Assembly: GCA_038363925.1 (NCBI GenBank)
Contig: JAQQWL010000013.1
Location: 62,001 to 126,000 of the forward strand
DNA: 64,000 nucleotides
Source of the DNA: Apiospora phragmitis
Taxonomy: Eukaryota > Ascomycota > Sordariomycetes > Amphisphaeriales > Apiosporaceae
Direction: 5' to 3'
The translations under genes and the position numbers were made by a program. Below the pieces are notes generated by a model. It searched no databases, was not told the origin of the DNA, and saw nothing but the letters and a program-made list of their open reading frames with translations. Shown piece by piece: positions 48,867 through 60,448 of the stretch (position 1 is the first letter of the stretch; each line of letters opens with the position of its first letter).

Positions 48867-50358
48867 CTACAGCCGATTATATCGACATCGACGGCAGGCC
48901 ATGATGTGACATTGACGGCACTCATAGATGAAGATCGGCATTTCGTTACCACACTCCTCACACTCTCGCGGCCCAGGGCGTCCCCGCCAGCGTAGATGGT
49001 CGCACTCGTGGTTTTCACGGAGATTCTGCATAAGTCGATCGATTCGCTCAGCAGCCATTGGGTCAACGAATGGACCGGCATTATCTCTGGCGTCGATCTG
49101 AACGGCCCGCGCCATGAGCCGACGTTCGTCCCATTGGTCGCATCTGCACTTCTTCCAGGTCGTACCACAGACATAACAGAACTCGGCGCCGCATCGACAA
49201 CTGGACTTGGAGGTCAGTATTCGCACATAGGATTGCCTAATCCCCATGATATATACGGGAAACAAGGGTTTGCCCTAAGGAACATCCTGGAGAGGTCGTA
49301 GCTATCAGTGCAGGTAACTCACAGCATGTGATTGCAGCCCATTTCAAGTTCGACCATGGACCAGCAATTTTGACAACGTTGCCAACCTTCACTGCGTGCC
49401 AGGTCAAGGACCTGCTGAAGCTGTTCGTCGTGCGGGCAATCGCCGCCGTGGCTTGGGCCCTTGCAGTTGGTGCAGGTCTCCGCTGCAGTCACCATAGCGG
49501 GCCACTGAGTTCGCACGTTTTGCAGGGTGAAGAAAAGCCTGAAACTCCTTGCGGTGACAGTATGTGCGGTTCGGGGCAGAGAACTCCACAGCCTTTTCGC
49601 GAAATGTCTCCACGAGTGTCTGCGGGAGAAATAGCCGGTTTCTGTCAAGGGGTATGGGCTTCTTGCAACACCTGGGAGGGAAAAGACTCTCGTCACGCAT
49701 TGCGTCTTCAAAGAGCCGGCGGAGACAATCTCGACAGTATTCGTGCTGACAAGGGGCTCGCAAAACGTCTGTGAAGTGTCGTCTGTCGCCACAGGCAACA
49801 CATTCGCGAGTCCGGTGTGGACGAGCGGCCGCCCACCTAGAGCTTTCGGCTTCTTGACCGACGATCACTGTTTCATCGTCGGATTGTTCATCAAGCTCGT
49901 CTGTGCCATCATGCTCACTAACGTAGAGATAAGACATCTTCTCAAGTAGTTCCATATCTTCATCCTCCACGGACTTGATTATGCCAGTAGACGCTGCCGG
50001 TGATGCTATGGGCTGACGCGCCACTCCACGAGAGAGTTCCAGTGACATGCGACGGTCCTGCGTTGCCATATCCTCTTCGTCCACGATCTTTTTCAGAGTA
50101 TCTGCATCTTCTCGCACGGCTCTCTGGATGCTTCTGGCTATTCTGCGGTCCAAGGCAGAAACAGTTGCCACGGCGAGTTCCTCGAGATGAAGCTCGAGCG
50201 CGATCTCTGCATCGCAGGGCACACTACCTTCGCGTTGCTTGCCCTTCGCCATAGTCCCGAAAAGCTCTCCATCCTGGCGTTGAAGCTCAAGAATCAGGGC
50301 TAAAGTCTCGTCGTCAACATCAACAAGCGGTGTATGGGGCTGTTCGATCACTGTCATT
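48867..50358 (-). CDS. RBR (RING1–IBR–RING2) E3 ubiquitin ligase, IBR segment apparently damaged
   Basis: ATG at 50356–50358 (MTVIEQPHTPLVDVDDETL) begins an N-terminal region rich in acidic helices. RING1 follows: CVACGDRRHFTDVL, PCQHEYCRDCL. The IBR begins NRTYCHRKEF. From about 49480 the next blocks (TCTNCKGPSHGGDC, EGWQRCQNCWSMVELEMGCN) lie in another frame. RING2 then continues through a canonical 122-base intron (49201–49322) into CRCGAEFCYVCGTTWKKCRC, ending at 48867. In RBR enzymes, RING1 binds the E2 and the RING2 cysteine carries ubiquitin as a thioester. Between 49560 and 49480 two expected zinc-binding cysteines read Phe and Tyr, and the frame shifts by the equivalent of two missing bases. 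No intron of normal length repairs this. Either the gene is a recent pseudogene giving a ~320-residue RING1-only product, or there is a sequence error. Confidence 0.8.
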
Positions 50359-50444
50359 GTAGGTATCAAGGAAACAAGTTTGTGTTAAAAGTGTGCCACG
50401 CGAACAACAGCATTCTGGATGCGAAGTGTTCGGGGCCATGATGA

Positions 50445-50651
50445 TTAATATGGCCGCAACGCTGTCGGGCGAGACGAGATCTGTCCTCGCCATGTGGAAG
50501 AGGCGGGGTCAGGAAAGTTCAACAACTGGTAGGCCTCAAAGTCAATGTCACTTGGAGCCTTCTTCTTTGCTTGCCCATCACTGAAAGCATTGACGATAGC
50601 ATCCAGCATATTTGCAACTGCCGACTCTTTGGATTCGTCGTCATGCGTCAT
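50445..50651 (-). CDS. Possible small protein or upstream exon
   Basis: A 68-codon ORF from a true ATG reads MTHDDESKESAVANMLDAIV and continues in an acidic, codon-normal style. It lies about 90 bases upstream of the RBR start on the same strand. No family is recognised. It could be a short upstream ORF in the RBR transcript, an extra first exon (no convincing donor/acceptor pair was found), or chance. Confidence 0.25.
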   Translation of the reverse strand: MTHDDESKESAVANMLDAIVNAFSDGQAKKKAPSDIDFEAYQLLNFPDPASSTWRGQISSRPTALRPY

Positions 50652-51327
50652 TCGGCGCGATACAATAAAGGGATGAAGCTACTACGGATCGCAGTACTTT
50701 GGTTGCATAAACCCATCAAGAGTAAGTATGTGGATAGCAACCAAGATATGGCATTGTGACCATCCATACATGCATGGCCTACCCGATCCAGATCGTGACA
50801 TGCAGTAACCTAGCCCTTCGTCCTGGCATGTCTTGGACACGAACTACCCAGGCGGGTCTCGGCAGTAGCCGGTGCCGATCTCGAGAAGCGTTGGGGCTCT
50901 TGGGGACCTTGGGGACGTATTTGTACCTCGGTACCTCGTTGTCTCTTTCTCTGTTTATCCACTTTGGCAGTTGGACCCTTGTTTCTCGAACTTTCCGGGC
51001 GCGCCTTCTGACAAATGGGGGTCAATCAATGATGGTCTTGTCGGCCAATTCAATCTGTTCATCCACTACAAGTAACCTGCCTGGTCGGGTGTTGAACGAC
51101 GGGGCTGAGGGCATTCACTGTTTATTTGTCTCTTCGTTTTCTTCCTTTACCCAAGGCAGCACGCCATTCAATTATATCCGCCACCCCTCCATCACACGTG
51201 GTGAAACACTGCGCTTTCGTATCTATACTACTGTATCTACTTACTGATACCTCTACCCCGCCTACGCTTGCATCGCATCATCTCCTTATTTTACCTTACA
51301 CCTGCGAAGTTCGAACTCGCCGTAGCC
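50652..51327. promoter_or_regulatory. Shared divergent promoter region of two E3 ligase genes
   Basis: Lies between the minus-strand RBR gene and the plus-strand CHIP-like gene (about 970 bases from start codon to start codon). The right part, 51120–51327, is rich in C/T runs typical of fungal promoters and leaders. Shared control of the two genes is possible but is inferred only from the arrangement. Confidence 0.45.
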
Positions 51328-52250
51328 ATGGCTCGTGACACCGTCAAGGCTGGGGTGCTAAAGGCCGACGGCAACAAGCGCTTTCAGAATGGCGACTTTG
51401 TTGGCGCAGAGAGTCTATATTCCAAGGCGTAAGTTTCCACTTGTCCCAATCGCTCTCCGTCGCTACGGACAAGTGCCCTGGATCTGACTCGCGCTTCTTC
51501 CCCACTACCCATAGCATCATCGCCGATGACACGAATCCCTCGTTATATACGAACCGAGCCATGGCCCGGCTAAAGCTCAGCCTCTGGGACTCCGTCATCG
51601 CCGACTGCCAGTCCTGCCTCAAGCTCAACGGCGAGAGCATGAAGGCCCACTACTACCTCGCACAGGCCTACCTCGAGCTCCGCGCCTTCGACGACGCCGT
51701 GACCCACGCGAGCCGCGCCCGCGAGATCTGCGCCCTTACTAACGATAAGTCTCTCGCCCAAGTGACCACGCTGGTCCTGCGCTGCAAGAGGGACCGCTGG
51801 GAGGACGCCGAGAAGAAGCGGAAGCGCGCGCACAAGGAGCTCGAGGAAGACGTGCTGCGGACGATGCGGCGCGAGAAGGCGGACAGCCTGGCGGCCCTGG
51901 ACGACAGCACCGCGACCGACGGGGACCGGCGCCAGGTGGCCGAGGAGTGGGACGCCAAGATGGAGCAGCTCGGGCGCGTGTTCGAGGCGGCGCGCTCCGA
52001 CGAGGACAAGCGGCGCGAGGTGCCCGAGTGGGCCATCGACGACATCACCTTCGCCTTCATGGTCGACCCCGTCATCACCGTCTCGGGCCAGAGCTACGAG
52101 CGCGCCTCCATCATGGAGCACCTGCGCCGGCAGCCGACCGACCCGCTCACGCGCGAGCCCCTGCGCCCGTCCGACCTGCGGCCCAACCTCGCGCTGCGCA
52201 AGGCCTGCGAGGAGTTCCTGGACCAGAACGGCTGGGCAGTAGACTGGTAG
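51328..52250 (+). CDS. CHIP/STUB1-like TPR–U-box E3 ubiquitin ligase
   Basis: Exons 51328–51428 and 51515–52250 join across a canonical intron (GTAAGT…CCATAG) in frame YSKA|IIADDTN, giving 278 residues. The N-terminal ~120 residues contain TPR-like helices: KADGNKRFQNGDFVGAESLY, PSLYTNRAMARLKL, YYLAQAYLELRAFDDAV. A charged coiled-coil segment follows (about 130–190), then a C-terminal U-box: PEWAIDDITFAFMVDPVITV, SGQSYERASI, DPLTREPL. The size and order match CHIP, which binds the C-terminal EEVD of Hsp70/Hsp90 through its TPRs and ubiquitinates their clients. Expected in the cytosol. It sits head-to-head with the RBR ligase gene. Confidence 0.93.
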
Positions 52251-52847
52251 AGGCTATTCTCCTTTTCATTTTGCCCTCCTCTCTCCTATAGGCTTGGTTA
52301 AGACCAGAGATACTTTTCAGGCTAGTATACAGTAGCTACGAAAGGGGGCTTTTTATCGAGCAGGATTTGACGGGTCTCGAACCCCATATTGTTACCTGTA
52401 TTGGCGGCTTATACCTTGTTTTCTGGTTTGTCTTTTTCAGCATTCAACAATAGTATACATTCGCAGCGGCGTTCAGGTTAGGACAGGGAAAGCGCGGCAG
52501 TTATCACATACCCAGTTTCATGTTTATCTCTAGCTTTGAAGATTTTCAGTTCTCAAGAGTATCAAATGGCTTTCGTCAACATTCTTACCTAATATTGAAC
52601 TCACTGATGAGATTGCTCCCGGCATAGTTGCGTCAATCGCGAAGATGACAATAATGTCTCCAATTGGCTTGTGGCTTAGTAATCGACCGTCTCGTAGCAA
52701 GAAGAGATGGGTTACTTATACGCCTTTGTGGCCAAAACTGATTCTTTCTATTCACCCATTCCCTTTCTAACGCCTTTTTGAAAAGCGTTGTCGGGTTAGT
52801 CGTTATGGTAGGAGCAGCGACGCACGATGACTTGGCGCCGTTGTCGT
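52251..52847. other. Intergenic, downstream of the CHIP-like gene
   Basis: About 600 bases of mixed composition without recognisable coding content. A tRNA-like GGTTCGAGACC word on the minus strand near 52370 has no supporting cloverleaf. Confidence 0.4.
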
Positions 52848-54308
52848 CAAGTCCCCTCTCCCGCTCGACTGGCTTATGCCGCGCGCCTACATCCGTCAGC
52901 TGCTGTGCTTTCCTACTCCTCCTTCGACACCATCATCATCATCACCAGGCGCCAACCAGAATAATGTCTCCAGTGGAGAGAGCGACGTCGCTCGGACGCT
53001 GCCGAGATGGCCTTGCCGCCACAGCGGCCCAGGTCCCGTACTTGCTGTCCCGTGTCGTAAGTTTGGCGGGCCCACACGGCGCCGTGGGGCTCTCAGAACC
53101 GTATCAATCGGTCGAGGACCTCTTCGACGTCCGGGACGTTTCGAAAGACTACAGCTATAGCAACTTGAGAGATAAGGGTCTCCCACCCGATGTATTCGGT
53201 CGTGGTGGGTTTGCGCCTGAAACGTCTGAACAAAATGAGGAACCCGTGTTCAGAGCCCGGCTGAGTCTGGTCGAGGGCGGGTCCGTGCTCGGGGTCGCAG
53301 TACACCATTCCACGACGGACATCACGGGGCTCGGCGCGTTGCTCAAGATCTGGGCTGCGAACTGTCGTCGGTTGCGGGGCAGCTCTGATGAGGGGAATGG
53401 TGTTCCCCCTAGTGAGATGGGGGAGGGATTTGTTTCTGCGGCTATGCTCGATCGGGCTGCGGTTCGTGACTTGGGATCTGAGGTGGTGGGCACGGAGATA
53501 CCGAGCACCATGCCCTCTGTCATATTCTTCCAGGATGGCGAGCCAGTCCCGAAACCCACGGCAGTCACGCCTCCGCCTGAGTTCGTGACAGCCGTTTTCT
53601 ACTTTTCCCCAGCCTCGCTGGAGAAGCTCAAAGCTCTCGCCACAGACCGGCTTCCGTCTGTCGCGGCCGACGTACCTGGGTCTCCACCGGCGACGTCTTG
53701 ACAGCCTTACTGTGGAACGCCGTGGTAGCGGCTGAAGCTCCGCCACCATCGTCGACGTCCGATAATAATAATGCGACCTCGTCGTCGACGATCTCGATCC
53801 CCGTCAACTTCCGCACCCGCTGCGAACCGCCACTTCCCCCGGACTACCTGGGAGCCGCGTTTGGCAGGGCCGCGGCCTCAGCTCCCGTTCGAGAGCTGGT
53901 GTCGATGGCGGCGCGCTCCCCTCCGACCATGATGACCACCAGCAAGTAGACCATATGGCAGCAGACGCTGTTCTTGCCAAGACCGCCGCAGTTATCCGTA
54001 GAGCCATAAGGGACCAAGTCAACGCCCAGAGTATCCGTGCCGCAGTGGCGTACGCGGCGGCGCAGCCAGACATCGCCCGGGTGAAGCGCCGTCCGGCGGA
54101 CGGGATCTCCATGGTCTCGTGGGCGGACCAGGGGGTCTGCGCACTCGACTGGGGCTCACACGTCGAAAGGTGCGAGGCCGTGCGGCTGGGGAAGATGCCC
54201 GGGAGACGGCATCCCATCGTGTTGCCGCGGCTGGCCGACGGGGGGCTGGAAGTCATCTTGAGCCTGGAGGTGGCGGCGATGGGGAGGTTCAGGAGGATGC
54301 GATGGTGA
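52848..54308 (+). pseudogene. BAHD-type acyltransferase (trichothecene 3-O-acetyltransferase-like), frameshifted
   Basis: Four blocks in different frames make one BAHD protein. The N-terminus SPLPLDWLMPRAYIRQLLCF lies near 52848. The main block is in another frame, from about 52970, with VHHSTTDITG (the HxxxD catalytic motif, near 53303) and GALLKIWAANC. After a shift near 53665 comes WVSTGDVLTALLWNAVV. After another near 53935 comes AKTAAVIRRAIRDQ, then MVSWADQG and CALDWGS, the counterpart of the DFGWG motif, and a final segment ending at 54308. BAHD enzymes move acyl groups from CoA to hydroxyls or amines, often in secondary metabolism. No GT–AG introns of suitable size explain the frame changes, so the gene is probably dead. 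Confidence 0.75.
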
Positions 54309-54714
54309 GGCGGTTCGGGGAGCTGCGGTGTCTAGTTTAGAAAAGGGGCATCTTTATGGTAAGGCCCGTTTATTTTGTGTAAGTAGAAGCTAAAACGTTC
54401 TGGTCTCGACGAGGAGCTTCAACGAATATTGGCTACGTTGGTTAGAAGACAAAGACATGATTTCGATCATTGCATTCCTGGCGACCTTGATTCAACGCCT
54501 TTGTCATCCCTACATGATGGGTGTGTCTTAAGCGACATATTTATTTCACAAAATATTATTCTGAATCAATTAGAACAGGGAAGTTGCTCACATAACATCT
54601 CATATATATCATTCTATGGCCCTTGGTTATTTCTATATATATTATGGCGTATCTTGCCACTCTTGCCATGCATCATCACAATCTACCACAACAACTCACA
54701 TCCTACCATCAATA
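54309..54714. other. Intergenic between the acyltransferase pseudogene and the nested transposons
   Basis: About 400 bases with falling GC content and no recognisable gene; it ends with the TA of the outer transposon's target duplication. Confidence 0.45.
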
Positions 54715-57700
54715 AGCCAGCTGACGGTGCTACGATCACCCCATGCAACGGCGACCCCTAAATTTAGATAGCCCTTGATAGTACTACATATAAATCAGTA
54801 TATAAACTAGTTAGCTTTTAATTTATAGTTAATTAAATAATACCATTGTCTTTTTTTTCTTTTCCTCTTTTTAATGGGCCGTAAACTTAACGAGTCAGCA
54901 CTATAACGCGCAATTTAAGATATTATAAATGGCTCATTAATAAAACAAGCCGCCGAAAAATATAATGTCTCTAAAATAACTTTAAGCCAGCTGACGGTGC
55001 TACGGTCACCCTATGCAACGGCGACCCCTAAATTTAAATAGCCTTTAATAATACCACATATAAATTAGTATATAAACTAGTTAGTTTTTAATTTATAATT
55101 AATTAAATAATACCATCGTCTTCCTTTTCTTTTCCTCTTTCTAATAGGCCGTAAACTTGACAAGTCAGTACTATAACGCGCGATTTAAAATATTATAAAT
55201 AGCTCATTAATAAAATAAGCCGCCGAAAAGTATAATATCCTTAAAATAATTCTAAGGGCTCGAATTCACGGCCGCAAGATTATAAAATAACGGAATAAGT
55301 CCTTCTAAACTTTAATAATAGCGAAAGAGTTTTAAATCGTAACTTAATACCTTATATAATATGATTTAAACTGCTTACTAGCGCACGTTATTTTCTAGAT
55401 ATTCGCTTAACAAATCTTTTAAACTAACGAGATTAATATAATCCTCGGTAAGCACTAGGTTAAAAAATTTATTACTCGTTATCCATCTATCGGTACTACT
55501 CTTTTTAAAAGGATAGATTTTTTAAGGCTTAACGTAACTTCCGTAAAAAAAATTATCGAGTTTTTCGAGCGGCTTAATAATTCTATTCTAAAATCGATCC
55601 CTTTAGAGTTTCGGTTTAATATCGACAAGATCGGTAACTAGCTCGGCTATAAAATAAATATAATAATTATTAAACCTATTAAAATAAAAAAAATACTAAT
55701 TATAAACTCCCTTAATTAAAAATAGGCTTCTACGGTCGAATATAATAACGCTTTAAGCCGAGCCTTACCTCCTCTCATTATATTTAAAGGTTAATAAGTC
55801 TAACAGTAATAGTTTCCGAAAAAGGAGGACTCGCTAACAGATACCATAAAAGATTAAGTCTTTACAACATCCCCTAAAAACTAGACCAACAAGGAACTAG
55901 CCTTAATATAACTAAATAAGGTCTTTATCCCTTATATAAAGCCTAAAAACGAAAACTAATGGCGGCTTATCATCCTAAATAGTCACGCTAACTACGTAAG
56001 CGAGAACTTTATTATAGCATACTTAAAGTATAAAATATAACTTCTCTTCCTTTCGGCACACTCGTCGCACCTATTACAACCCCTGGATCTTAATCCTTTT
56101 AATATACTAAAAAATACTTACTACTAAAAAATAACCCTATACTATATAGGGCTTAATAATATAAATATAAATAAAAAGGACTTTTTTTAATACTACGAAC
56201 TAATTAAAAAGTTTACCTTTCGGCCGTATATAATAACTAGCGGCTAAACTATAATTAATATATTCCCTCGTAATATTAATAAGCCCCTTAATAGCCGGAA
56301 TTAAAGAATAAAAAACTAGGCAGAGGTAAAACTATTTAAGCCTCCCCCCGACGTTTTCGATAAATAATTCTCCTCCACAGCGTTACTAATACCTATAATT
56401 AGCCGCTAAATTAAAGAGTTAACAAATACGCTTAATAATAATAATATTATTTTCGATAGCACGACGCGCTAAGTTTTATTCCGGAAGCTCTAAAAGAGTT
56501 TAAATATTTTAAACGGCTAAATCGATTAATTAAAACACGAGAAGTTAGTTTTAAAAAGTAATTTAAAAAAAAAGAAATAAAAAGAGAAAAAAGTAATACC
56601 TAACCTTAACTAGAAATTTACGCGTATACGAAATACCATAATAATTAAAAAAGAAATAAATAGCGTTACATCGGAACCCCAGGCTGTTACTCCTCCATCG
56701 TCGGCGCCGGAAGCCGTTATAATTAAATCTAACTCTAAATCTAAGATTAAAAGTGTCATAAAAGCGTTTCGGGACTGAAATAATATTTTTAAGATTTTAT
56801 ATTAATTTTTAATTAAATTATTCGTATTATTATTATATAATATTATTATTAGTTTTTGGGGTCGCCGTTATATAAGGTGACCGTAGCACCGTTAGCTAGC
56901 TTAAGGGCTCGGATTTACGGCCGCAAAACTATAAAATAACGAAATAAGTCTTTCCAAACCTTAATAATAGCGGAAGAGTTTTAGATCGTGATTTAATACT
57001 TTATATAATATAATTTAAGCTGTTTACCGGCGTACGTTATTTTTTAAATATTTATTTAACAGATTTTTTAAGTTAATAAAATTAATATAATACTCGGTAA
57101 GCACTAAGTTAAAAGATTTATTACTCGCTATTTATTTATTAATATTATTTTTTTAAGAGGATAGATTTTTTAAAACTTAACGTAATTTTCGTAGAGAAAA
57201 TTATCGAGTTTTTCGAGCGGCTTAATAATCTTATTTTAAAATCGATCCTTTTAAAGTTTTAGTTTAATATTAATAAAATTAATAACTAGCTCGGCTATAA
57301 AACGAATATAATAATTATTAAACCTATTAAAATAAAAAAAATATTAATTATAAATTCTTTTAACCGAGAATAAGCTTTTATAGTCGAATATAATAACGCT
57401 TTAAGCCGAGCTTTACCTCTTTTTATTATATTTAAAGGTTAATAGGTCTAGTAGTAATAATTCCTAAAGGAGGAGGACTCGCTAACGGATACTATAAAGA
57501 ATTAAGTCTTTACGGCATCCCTTAAAGGCTAGACTAATAAGGAGCTAGCCTTAGTATAATTAAATAAAGTCTTTATCTTTTATATAAAGCTTAAAAACGA
57601 GGATTAATAGCGGCTTATTATCCTAGATAGTTACGTTAACTATATAAGCGAGGATTTTATTATAACGTACTTAAAATATAAGATATAACTTCTCTTTTTT

Positions 57701-58549
57701 TTAATATACTCGTCGCACTTATTATAACCCTTAAATTTTAATCTTTTTAATATATTAAAAAATACTTATTATTAAAAAATAACCCTATATTATATAAAGC
57801 TTAATTATATAAATATAAATAAAAAAACTTCTTTTAATATTATAAATTAATTAAAAGGTTTACCTTTCGGCCGTATATAATAACTAGCGGCTAAGTTATA
57901 ACTAATATATTCCCTCGTAATATTAATAAGCCCTTTAATAGCCGGAACCGGGAGGATAAAAAACCAGGCAGAGGCAGGATTATTTAAGCCTCCCCCCGAC
58001 GTTTTTAATAAATAATTCTCCTCTATAGCGTTACTAATACCTACGACTAGCCGCTAAATTAAAGAGTTAGCGGATACGCTTAATAGTAATAATGCTATTT
58101 TTAATAGCGCGACGCGCCGGGTTTTATTCCGGAAGTTCTAAAAGAGTCTAGATACTTTAAACGGCTAGATCGGCTAATTAGAGTACGAGAAATCAGTTTT
58201 AAAAAGTAATTTAAAAAAAGAAAGAGGTAAAAAAAAAAGAGTAATATTTAACCTTAACTAGAAATTTATACGTATACGAGATGCTATAGTAATTAAAAGG
58301 GAAATAAATAGCGTTATACCGAAACCCTAGGCTATTACTCCTTTATTATTAGCGTTAAAAGCCGTTATAATTAAATCTAACTTTAAATCTAAAATTAAAA
58401 GTGTTATAGAAACGTTTCGAGACTAAAACGGTGTTTTTAAGATTTTGTATTAATTTTTAATTAAATTATTCGTATTATTATTATGTAGTATTGTTGTTGG
58501 TTTTTGGGGTCGCCGTTGCATAGGGTGACCGTAGCACCGTCAGCTGGCT
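54715..58549 (+). mobile_element. Outer pogo-like transposon, split by a second copy of itself
   Basis: The terminal inverted repeats AGCCAGCTGACGGTGCTACG and the inverse lie at 54715 and 58549, flanked by TA (54713–54714, 58550–58551). Its sequence is 54715–54984 plus 56904–58549, in total 1916 bases, matching the 1917-base inner copy. The transposase starts at ATG 54874 on the plus strand: MGRKLNESAL, then INGSLIKQAAEKYNVSKITL, a pipsqueak-type helix-turn-helix. It continues after the inner copy as a degraded DDE region. Stops at former Gln/Trp codons are frequent. Confidence 0.9.
54985..56901 (+). mobile_element. Inner pogo-like transposon
   Basis: A 1917-base full-length element flanked by TA (54983–54984, 56902–56903), with the same terminal repeats as the outer copy (right end eroded to GTTAGCTAGCT). 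Its transposase start has become ATA, but the reading continues: INSSLIKQAAEKY, RYPSIGTTLFKRIDFLRL, then QLLFLSAHSSHLLQPLDLNP near 56040–56100. That last block is the typical segment after the second catalytic Asp in pogo/DDE_1 transposases. It is inactivated by RIP-type changes. Confidence 0.9.
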
Positions 58550-58551
58550 TA

Positions 58552-59460
58552 CAACCCATCATGACAGGCAACACGACTTCGAACTCAAATACCTCCCAGG
58601 GCACCAGCGGGTCTCAGGCAGAGCCTGGCGGGTCCTGGCCGACCTGATGTTCAACATGCCAAGCTACCAGGGCTGGCGAGCACACATGCCAAAAGCCGGA
58701 TTCCGCAGCTGACGGGATCACGAGGCCGACGCCGGCTTACCGGCCTAGGTTATCGTATGAGAGTGGGACACGCAGGGTAGATAGAGAGAGAAAGGGCAAC
58801 AATTAGTAGTTGACGAAACCCTAGTGTGATGCCATAGTAGAGATAGCTCTTGAAAAACATTAATACTATAAAATATTTTGCGAATGAGTGTGCGAAGTTG
58901 CCGTATATCACCGATCATCAGCAGGCTGGGCTTCCAGCCTATCCGGCTCTCTGCAAGCCGCCGTTCAGCTATGCCATCGTTCATCCGTTGGTCTGTAGAT
59001 TCCCCCTCTTGGAGTACCGCCTTTCGTTGGGGGTGGCCTTGGCGGCTAAGCCCCTTTTTCTTTCCATAGCCTGTTGCTCAGTCTGCGTAGCAGATCCCAC
59101 GGAGCCTGCGCTGTGGTGGCTGATTTCAGAAACGAGATCGGACAGGGCGTCGCCTGAAACATCCAGCCCAGCTGATCGGACCCCAAAGTCGGATGCTGGC
59201 AGCAACCGGGGCCGATACAAGTGCACTTTTCATGTAAATACTACGCAGATAATCACGAGACAGCCATTTATATGCCTTCTTCATTTTATATGCAGTTATA
59301 CCCATCCGCGCTATACCCTTTCGGTCCTCTGCTAGCGTAATAGGGACAGATCTTCATCTCTGTCCATTCTCCGTGCCCGCTTATACAACACGGTTTTCAT
59401 CCGCTCTCTTTCTTTACTTCTCGATCTTTCTCTAAATTCCCTTACGCCCTTTTTCCGCAA
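58552..59460. promoter_or_regulatory. Upstream region of the surface-protein gene
   Basis: GC-normal sequence without a convincing gene. The final ~60 bases before the ATG at 59461 are strongly pyrimidine-rich (CTCTCTTTCTTTACTTCTCG), a common fungal core-promoter/leader feature. Confidence 0.45.
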
Positions 59461-60339
59461 ATGATGCGTCGAATCAACTACCCCATGGTATTGTTGGCAG
59501 CATGGGTCCTCCCTCCAATAGCGTTTACCCGTGCCGACATGAAGTTCGTCGTCCCGCCCGAAGGCGGTCTTCCCGGCAACTATACTGGAAACAGCAATTA
59601 CGTCGTAGGAGAGACGATGAATATCTCATGGGTTGGGGGAAGCGTCGGCAAGACGTACAACCTGGTCATGTTTCAAGATATGAACCCTGACTCAGTTCAT
59701 TCAGCGTAGGTTCTTTCTCTTCTTCTTACCCTCTCTTTCTTTCTTTTTTGTTTCCTCTTCCCCTCCCTTCTTGGAATACAACCATCTTCCTCTTCAAATG
59801 ACCGCTAGACTAATTTGACCAAAGGCGGCGTACCAAAAGATGGCAATGTTTTGTGGACCGTCGGCACCAGCAAGAACATCGAGGTCTCTCGCGTATTCTA
59901 CTTCAAGCTCCAGGTCCAGGTAGATAGATAGGGGACTGTGAAGGCTAGTCCGAAATGCCACTAATTCAATATCGTCTCTGTGGCCGCCATAGCCAGCAGT
60001 TCTGGGCTTCCCGGGACGAGCGTAGGCGGGCCTGGGGTTTCTGCGTCGACGACGGCGAGCGGTTCTGGGGCTCCAGCCGCGCCGACTCCAAAAGGAGATT
60101 TGGGCCGCGGCACAGGGAGCATGGCCAGCAAAACTGGGATTGGCTTCGGCGTGGGTATACCTGCGGCAATTCTGGACGGAATACTGATTGGGGGGTTGTT
60201 GCTGCGCAGTCGTCGTCGGCGTGACAACGTCAACACAGAGGCCTCAGACATTGGGTCCAGGACAGGCGAAGATAGCTATAGTAAGGCGGAGCTTCTTGCG
60301 GTCTACCAACGTGCCCTGAAGCCGGAGTTACCTAGATAG
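59461..60339 (+). CDS. Secreted/single-pass membrane protein with a small extracellular domain
   Basis: ATG at 59461 starts a signal peptide (MMRRINYPMVLLAAWVLPPI) followed by a short extracellular domain with N-glycosylation sites (GNYTGNSNY, MNISWVGG). The ISWxGG…YNLVMFQ pattern is common to fungal proteins with a Kre9/Ig-like N-terminal domain. A second exon (about 59814–59925) reads KDGNVLWTVGTSKNIEVSRV. A third (about 59960–60339) has a Ser/Gly/Pro stalk, one membrane segment (GIGFGVGIPAAILDGILIGG), a basic stop-transfer RSRRRR and a short tail ending at 60339. Exact splice sites are unsure: phases at the first intron do not match cleanly, and the second acceptor appears to read AA. Possibly a cell-wall sensor-like protein; possibly mildly damaged. 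Confidence 0.6.
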
Positions 60340-60448
60340 GGCACAATATATAAATGGTGGTGGGCCTTGGGCTCTAAACTTGAATCTAATCAGGCTGATA
60401 TATGTATATAAGCAGGTTGTGTTATCCCCTTGACCGCTGAATATAGTA

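Noticed and set aside
52340..52440. tRNA-like B-box on the minus strand
   Set aside because: GGTTCGAGACC is present, but no acceptor, D or anticodon stems can be paired around it.
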